The position numbers and the translations under genes are program-made. Positions 59,297-64,000 of a DNA stretch of 64,000 bases are shown here, piece after piece. Position 1 is the stretch's first letter. Each line of letters opens with the position of its first letter. Source of the DNA: Rhizophagus irregularis (Eukaryota > Glomeromycota > Glomeromycetes > Glomerales > Glomeraceae); the NCBI RefSeq assembly GCF_026210795.1, contig NC_089446.1, positions 496,001 through 560,000 on the forward strand, read 5' to 3'. A model generated the notes under the pieces. It saw only the letters and a list, made by a program, of their open reading frames with translations. It did no database searches and was not told where the DNA came from.

Positions 59297-60190
59297 GATC
59301 ATTTGACGTGTGATGATAAAAAGGACTGAAAATTCACGGACTTTAAAAGTTATGAAAATTTTGAAGTTTGTGATATGTGAAATTATGAATATTGATGATA
59401 AAAGATGAATTTTAGAATGCGCAGTAAAAACCTCTCCAGTCTGAGGAGATCTTGAACTTAGAATAATTTTTGAAATTTTGAGGCGCAGTAGAAATTAATA
59501 GTGAAATATAGTATAGTAAATATATGAAATTGAAAGATGGAATTTAAGGATTGAAAGAAGTAATCTATTTGAAGATAAAAGAAATAATTTAAAGAAAATA
59601 TAGGATGAATGTGATATTCAGATAATAGAAGGGAGTATAATTAGAACGATAGAAATGGAATTTACAAAATACGTGTCTGAGATAGAATTTTATGATAATA
59701 TTAAGAAAGAGAATAGATAGAAGAATTAAGTCAGTTAGCGAAAATATTATGAAAAAGAAAGATTACATATGTTAGATATGTAAAAAGAAAGGACATTATA
59801 GTAAAGAATGTTTGGAGGGTTAGAAATAAAAATAATAAGAATGAAATATATATATAAAAGGAGGTGAAATTTTAAATTAAGATTCTGGATGAACAATTAC
59901 AACAATGAAATGGTACGAAACTTGGAGGGTTGATTATGAAAATTACAAATTAAGACATGATGAAAATATTGGAAATGTGGATATAGATGAATTAAGAGGA
60001 GAAAATATAACATGTGAAATATGTTATCTGATAAAAGATACACCAGAAGTTTTCAAGAAATTTTGGAAAATATTGCATAAATTTGAATATACAATAAGGG
60101 ATTATAATGCAGAAACTATAAGAGCATTATTAAATTTGTTAAATATTGACAGTGAAGAAAGAAATAATTATACAAAAGGAAAGACTAGAG

Positions 60191-61222
60191 TAGAGCTCCG
60201 AACAGGTCAGCCAAATTCAGGTAACCTGACCTGACCTGACCTGAAATTCAGGTCAGGTATGAGATTTTTGAAAAAAATTCAGGTCAGGTATGAAGATTGA
60301 CCTGACCTGATTGACCTGTTGACCTGAAACTATTGATTCTACTATATAATAAAAGTGAGTTGCAGTATTGCGATTCACTTTTTTATATTGATTTTATATA
60401 ATAAAAGTGAGTTGCGATATTGCGATTCACTTTTTTATATAGATTCTATATAAAAAAAGTGAGTTGCGGTATTGCGATTCACTTTTTTATATTGATTCTA
60501 TATAATAAAAGTGAGTTGCGATATTGCGATTCACTTTTTTATATTGATTTTATATAATAAAAGTGAGTTGCGATATTGCGATTCACTTTTTTATATTAAT
60601 TCTATATAAAAAAAGTGAATTGCAATATCGCGATTCACTTTTTTATATTAATTTTATATAATAAAAGTGAGTTGAAATATTGCGATTCACTTTTTTATAT
60701 TGATTTTATATAATAAAAGTGAGTTGCGATATCGCAACTCACTTTTTTTATATTAATTCTATATAAAAAAAGTGAATTGCAGTATTGGGATTCACTTTTT
60801 TATATGATTTTAATATAAAAATGTTGATTTCGAGAAAAAATGTTGCGAAAACGTCGGTTTTTTCATAATATTATATTAAAAAAATGTTTCGTAACGTTTT
60901 TTTTCGATATTTCAATAATAACGTTGCGAAAACATTTTTTTCATAATGTTATATTAAAAAAAACGTTTTGCAATATTTTTTTTCAATATTTTAATAAAAA
61001 ACGTTGCAAAAACGTTTTTTTTCATAATATTATATTAAAAAAAAAGTTTTGTACCATTTTTTTTCAATACTTTAATAAAAATAGTCCTGAAATTTTTCAG
61101 GTTTCAGGTCAGGTCAGGTCAAACAGACAACCTGATATAACCTGACCTGACCTGACCTGAAAAAAAATTTCAGGTCAGGTGTATCAATTAACCTGACCTG
61201 ACCTGACCCATTCGGAACTCTA
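60191..61222. mobile_element. hAT-like element M5 (AGGTCAGGTC array)
   Basis: 1032 bp, ends TAGAGCTCCGAACAGG and CATTCGGAACTCTA, with the 8-bp duplication GACTAGAG (60183-60190, 61223-61230). Subterminal CAGGTCAGGT/ACCTGACCTG arrays. The core is a hairpin array and ACGTTGCGAAAACG motifs as in M3. Its end sequence is shared with M4 and M2. Confidence 0.88.
60340..60810. repeat. Tandem hairpin array inside M5
   Basis: About eight units of around 57 bases: AAAAGTGAGTTGCGATATT and GCGATTCACTTTTTTATAT. GTGARTYGC pairs with GCRAYTCAC in each unit, and sequence changes keep pairing. Confidence 0.85.
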
Positions 61223-61670
61223 GACTAGAGATGCATTGGATGTAATAGTTGAATCGATAAGATACTTGAAACAACCAATATTAAGAAAGAAAGGATTAAA
61301 GATAATAATAATAGTAATCGTGAGAGATTGTATAGAAAATAATAAAGAAGATGAAACGATGGACAGGTTACATTCTAGAAGATTGGGATGTGAATATAAG
61401 ATTTGGGGAATTTTATAAATGGCATAAAGAAGCTATATCAGATTTGATAGAATGTAAAGATAGCACTATTAGAAGATACAAAAATATATTATATGAAGAA
61501 GCTGAGTTAAAAGAAGACAAGTCAATAGAAAAGATAGAAGCATTCAAACAAAAGATTAAATTAATGTTACACACAATGTACATAAAAGATTCTAAACATG
61601 GTTGGGGAGTTACGAAAGAAATAATTGAAAAAGTTTATGATAAGATTAGGGGTTTGAACAATTAAATACT

Positions 61671-62454
61671 TTGCTGAAACCTCTAATTTTTTTAAAATAT
61701 TTTTACAATATAGTTATATAATAGTATGATATAATAACAATATTAAAACAATAAAAATAAAGATAATCTAAAAAACGGTGTCAAAATAAAATGCTTAAAC
61801 AACATAAAAACAACATGATAAAAAGAATAATGAAAAAAAATTATTATTTTATGTGAATTGCAATACTAATACAATACTAATATAATACTAATACAATACT
61901 TTTGTAAATACGTTATTTATAAAATATTGTAAAAATATATACAATATCTTTATAATATTATTTTATGATATTTTTTTTTGTCTGTCCAATTTTTTCTCAA
62001 GATCTCACAGATCACAGATCAGTCACGAATAGTATTATAAAAATAATTATCGTATGGGGCTATGGGCATTATGCGATCTTTTTTTTAAAAAAATCAACCG
62101 CTTCCATATTTTTTTTTTAACTTTGTAAATTGTGGCAAATTCGGTATAATTAATCTTGGAGGCAAAACATTATTACTTGGACAAAAAAAAATGGAATAAA
62201 AACTTTATTAATTTGAACCAATAAGTTAAAAGTCATTAAAGTTATTAATAAATTTACAAATTTATATTAATGAACTTTTCTTTATTACAAACGATCTTTG
62301 ATACACAAAGTGCGAAAAAAAATTTATTTTATGGAGTATCCTGTAAAAATGTTGTTGTTCTGTGTTTTAAATTCCAAGGTACGTAATGAATGAATTTGTT
62401 TATTTCCATATTTTTTTCCGTGAATGTATCATTTTCATTAAAAATTTTTTATAG
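61671..62454. other. Intergenic, no gene seen
   Basis: AT-rich. It includes a short AATACTAATACAATACTAATA repeat at 61865-61905. Confidence 0.5.
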
Positions 62455-62967
62455 AGTGGTGACCGCAATTGCGATTTATCTTTGTGAAAATTATAATTCT
62501 GAAGAAAAATTACCAAAGAATGATCTTAAATTGAGAAGTCAAGTTATTCAAGTTATTCAATGGGTAAATATTTTTTTATTCGCACAAAAAATTTGATTAA
62601 AATGAGAAATGAACTATGGGCTTCTAATGAATGGAGAACCAAGATTCATATGAATCTTGGTTTTATTTATTTTTTTTATTATTATGGAACGGTTTACTAA
62701 CCGTTCCTTTCTTTTTTTATAGATTCAGTGTCTCAGAAAGGCTTCTGAAGAATGGAAAAATCTAAAGTTTCGTAAGTATGAGTACGAATCTTTTGGGTTT
62801 TTTTTTATTTTTTAATATTATGAGAATGTGTAAAAAATATAAATTTCCCTTCATAAAAAATTTTTATTACATAAATAAGATTCTAATACTGTAATTGAGC
62901 GTTCTATATTGAAAAGCATTTGGAAGTGAAAGAATAAGGTGGCTCGTCTTGAAGATTCCGAAGACTA
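62455..62967 (+). CDS. Possible small multi-exon gene, unknown
   Basis: Exon-like blocks: 62455-62563 (TAIAIYLCENYNSEEKLPKN..., before GTAAAT), 62723-62771 (IQCLRKASEEWKNLKF, between TTTTTTTATAG and GTAAGTATG) and about 62939-62967 (VARLEDSED-stop). Blocks 1 and 2 join in frame. No start is assigned and no family is recognised. The first intron contains two perfect palindromes. It may be a relic. Confidence 0.35.
62637..62707. repeat. Two palindromes within a putative intron
   Basis: 62637-62662 is a perfect 26-bp palindrome centred on CATATG (arm AACCAAGATTCAT). 62686-62707 is GGAACGGTT-TACT-AACCGTTCC. Both could form hairpins in RNA. Confidence 0.8.
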
Positions 62968-63440
62968 ATTAATTTGATTAAAGTAGAAATTCGATTCATT
63001 TGTTTTTCATTTTATTTTTCTGTAATACTAAAATTTTTTATTTATTTATTAATACTTAAGAAAAACTAAAATTGGATTTGCATTTTTACAATAAAATGTC
63101 GCAACTAGCAATAAAAATATTATTTTTACTATTCTACTCTAAAATATATTACATTATTATTTACATTAAATTTTACATTAAAATATAAAAACATTTCCTA
63201 TTTACTGTATTAAAAATAAACCAAAAATACTTTCTAGCGTATTATGGGAAGAATCAGCAATAAAACAACATAATATAGAGTTAATAGAATTGATCTATAA
63301 CAAAATATTCGAAAACCCGAATAATAATATTCACTTATTATCACTGTAATGTAAAAATATGCCACATTCAACCCAAAATATGTTTTTTAAAAAGAAATAC
63401 AACGTTTGATGTCTTAATAATGAAGCTGTGAGGGGGAAAC

Positions 63441-64000
63441 AGTCTAATAATCAAAACTAAAATCCATCTCATTTGGCTGTTGAATTTCAACGCCATTGTT
63501 CTCACATGCTTGTTTGATACTTTATGCTGAAGACATTTTAAATTGCTTGTATCTGTTATCCGCTTCATTATATGAGATTATTTCATTACTTACTACAATT
63601 TTGAGCCAGATTTCGAAATTAGTACATCTGTTGATCGTACTGGTAAAAAAACAAGGCGTAAGGGTGTCAATAGCATCTAGCATGTTCCACTTAGTTCCAA
63701 TGGCGTTTAGAACTCTTTCGATGCGAAATCCTCGTTGTAAATTTAATGTCAAATCCTTTTCATTTAATCATCCATCACTCCTCTTTAAAATTTTTTTTGT
63801 AACTTGTGATTTAATGGTTTGACCTTGTTTACGAGGTTTTAATGCACAAAGTAATTCCAATGTTCTGTAAGATTGCACCATGGAAACAAGGAACCTGAGC
63901 TGATATCTTCGAGCAACTTCTTGAGAAATTGAGTCCTTTATCAAACTATTGATTGAATGCCAAACGTGAGCTGATAAACTATTAATAGCTGCTTTCAACA
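63441..64000 (-). pseudogene. Partial degraded coding region, unknown, runs off the window
   Basis: One minus-strand frame from the window edge reads AAINSLSAHVWHSINSLI..., LNLQRGFRIERVLNAIGTKW..., then ACENNGVEIQQPNEMDFSFDY and TAG at 63441. In-frame stops lie at 63768-63770 and about 63522. Amino-acid use looks genuine, but no family is recognised. The start is outside the window. Confidence 0.4.

Larger units (their letters stand above)
56684..59881 (+). other. Decayed interior of the LTR retrotransposon
   Basis: Follows the 5' LTR. It contains many stops. The one clear landmark is a CCHC zinc knuckle at 59770-59811 (C-stop-ICKKKGHYSKEC, spacing CX2CX4HX4C, with TAG in the first gap), the signature of a Gag nucleocapsid. 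M4 and a 168-bp MITE are inserted. Copia or gypsy type cannot be decided. Confidence 0.5.
59905..61665 (+). pseudogene. Unrecognised ORF interrupted by hAT-like element M5
   Basis: 59905-60190 (MKWYETWRVDYENYKLRHD..., with CEICYLIKDTPEVF) continues after one copy of the duplication GACTAGAG at 61231 as DALDVIVESIRYLKQPIL, in the same frame. A frameshift near 61350 moves the coding-like reading to RWTGYILEDWDVNIRF..., ending NN-TAA at 61665. The joined protein would be about 240-250 residues, Lys/Glu-rich and helical. A DSG-TITT phrase just upstream (59883) could be the trace of a retroviral-type protease, which would make this retrotransposon pol. That is weak. No family was recognised. Confidence 0.45.

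Noticed and set aside
62723-62771. HMG-box fragment (EEWKNL resembles the third helix)
   Set aside because: Too short, and the preceding exon does not match the first two HMG helices.

Overview
The window looks like nuclear DNA of an arbuscular mycorrhizal fungus, most likely Rhizophagus or a close relative (Glomeromycotina). The reasons are very AT-rich DNA, short GT-AG (sometimes GC-AG) introns, members of the large Sel1-repeat/protein kinase and divergent Hsp70-like families typical of these fungi, and very dense transposable elements (TEs). No organism name can be read directly from the sequence, so this is inference from gene families and composition.

Layout. 1-960 is A/G-rich low-complexity DNA. 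1062-1620 is a broken Hsp70-like gene. 1919-4815 carries a tandem repeat with conserved small hairpins, interrupted by a solo LTR (2216-3453) and a short hAT-like element (4094-4680). 5522-5766 is a small retroposon. Two convergent Hsp70-like genes follow: 7211-9878 (+, intact, with a coiled-coil N-terminus) and 12636-10435 (-, probably broken). 12.7-18.4 kb is mostly non-coding, with a 104-bp tandem array.

18411-32007 is the centre of the window. A single kinase-Sel1 gene has been cut twice by DNA transposons. A 4.1-kb Mutator-like element with a 13-exon transposase gene (18481-22575, 9-bp target duplication) lies in codon 24. A 6.0-kb CACTA/Plavaka-type element with two genes (24675-30666, 3-bp duplication) lies after codon 614. 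When both elements and one copy of each duplication are set aside, all six coding blocks join in one frame of 1060 codons, so both insertions look recent.

32.5-53 kb is a nest of elements. A second, 5'-truncated Plavaka transposase is split by a 7.9-kb near-perfect palindrome (32658-40561). The palindrome holds a hAT-like element (34073-35315), which in turn holds a 0.8-kb Mutator-like MITE (34327-35129). A mariner/pogo-like element (42002-52931) holds an 8-kb APE/RT/RNaseH LINE (42920-50909), a tRNA-like SINE (50929-52068) and an inverted second copy of the same MITE (52124-52918).

53.5-61.7 kb appears to be a decayed LTR retrotransposon. Its 5' LTR (53485-56683) is the inverted partner of the solo LTR 50 kb away. 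LTR, interior and a flanking ORF are riddled with four hAT-like elements, each with its own 8-bp target duplication. 61.7-64 kb holds only weak gene remnants. There are no rRNA genes, no convincing functional tRNA and no CRISPR array.
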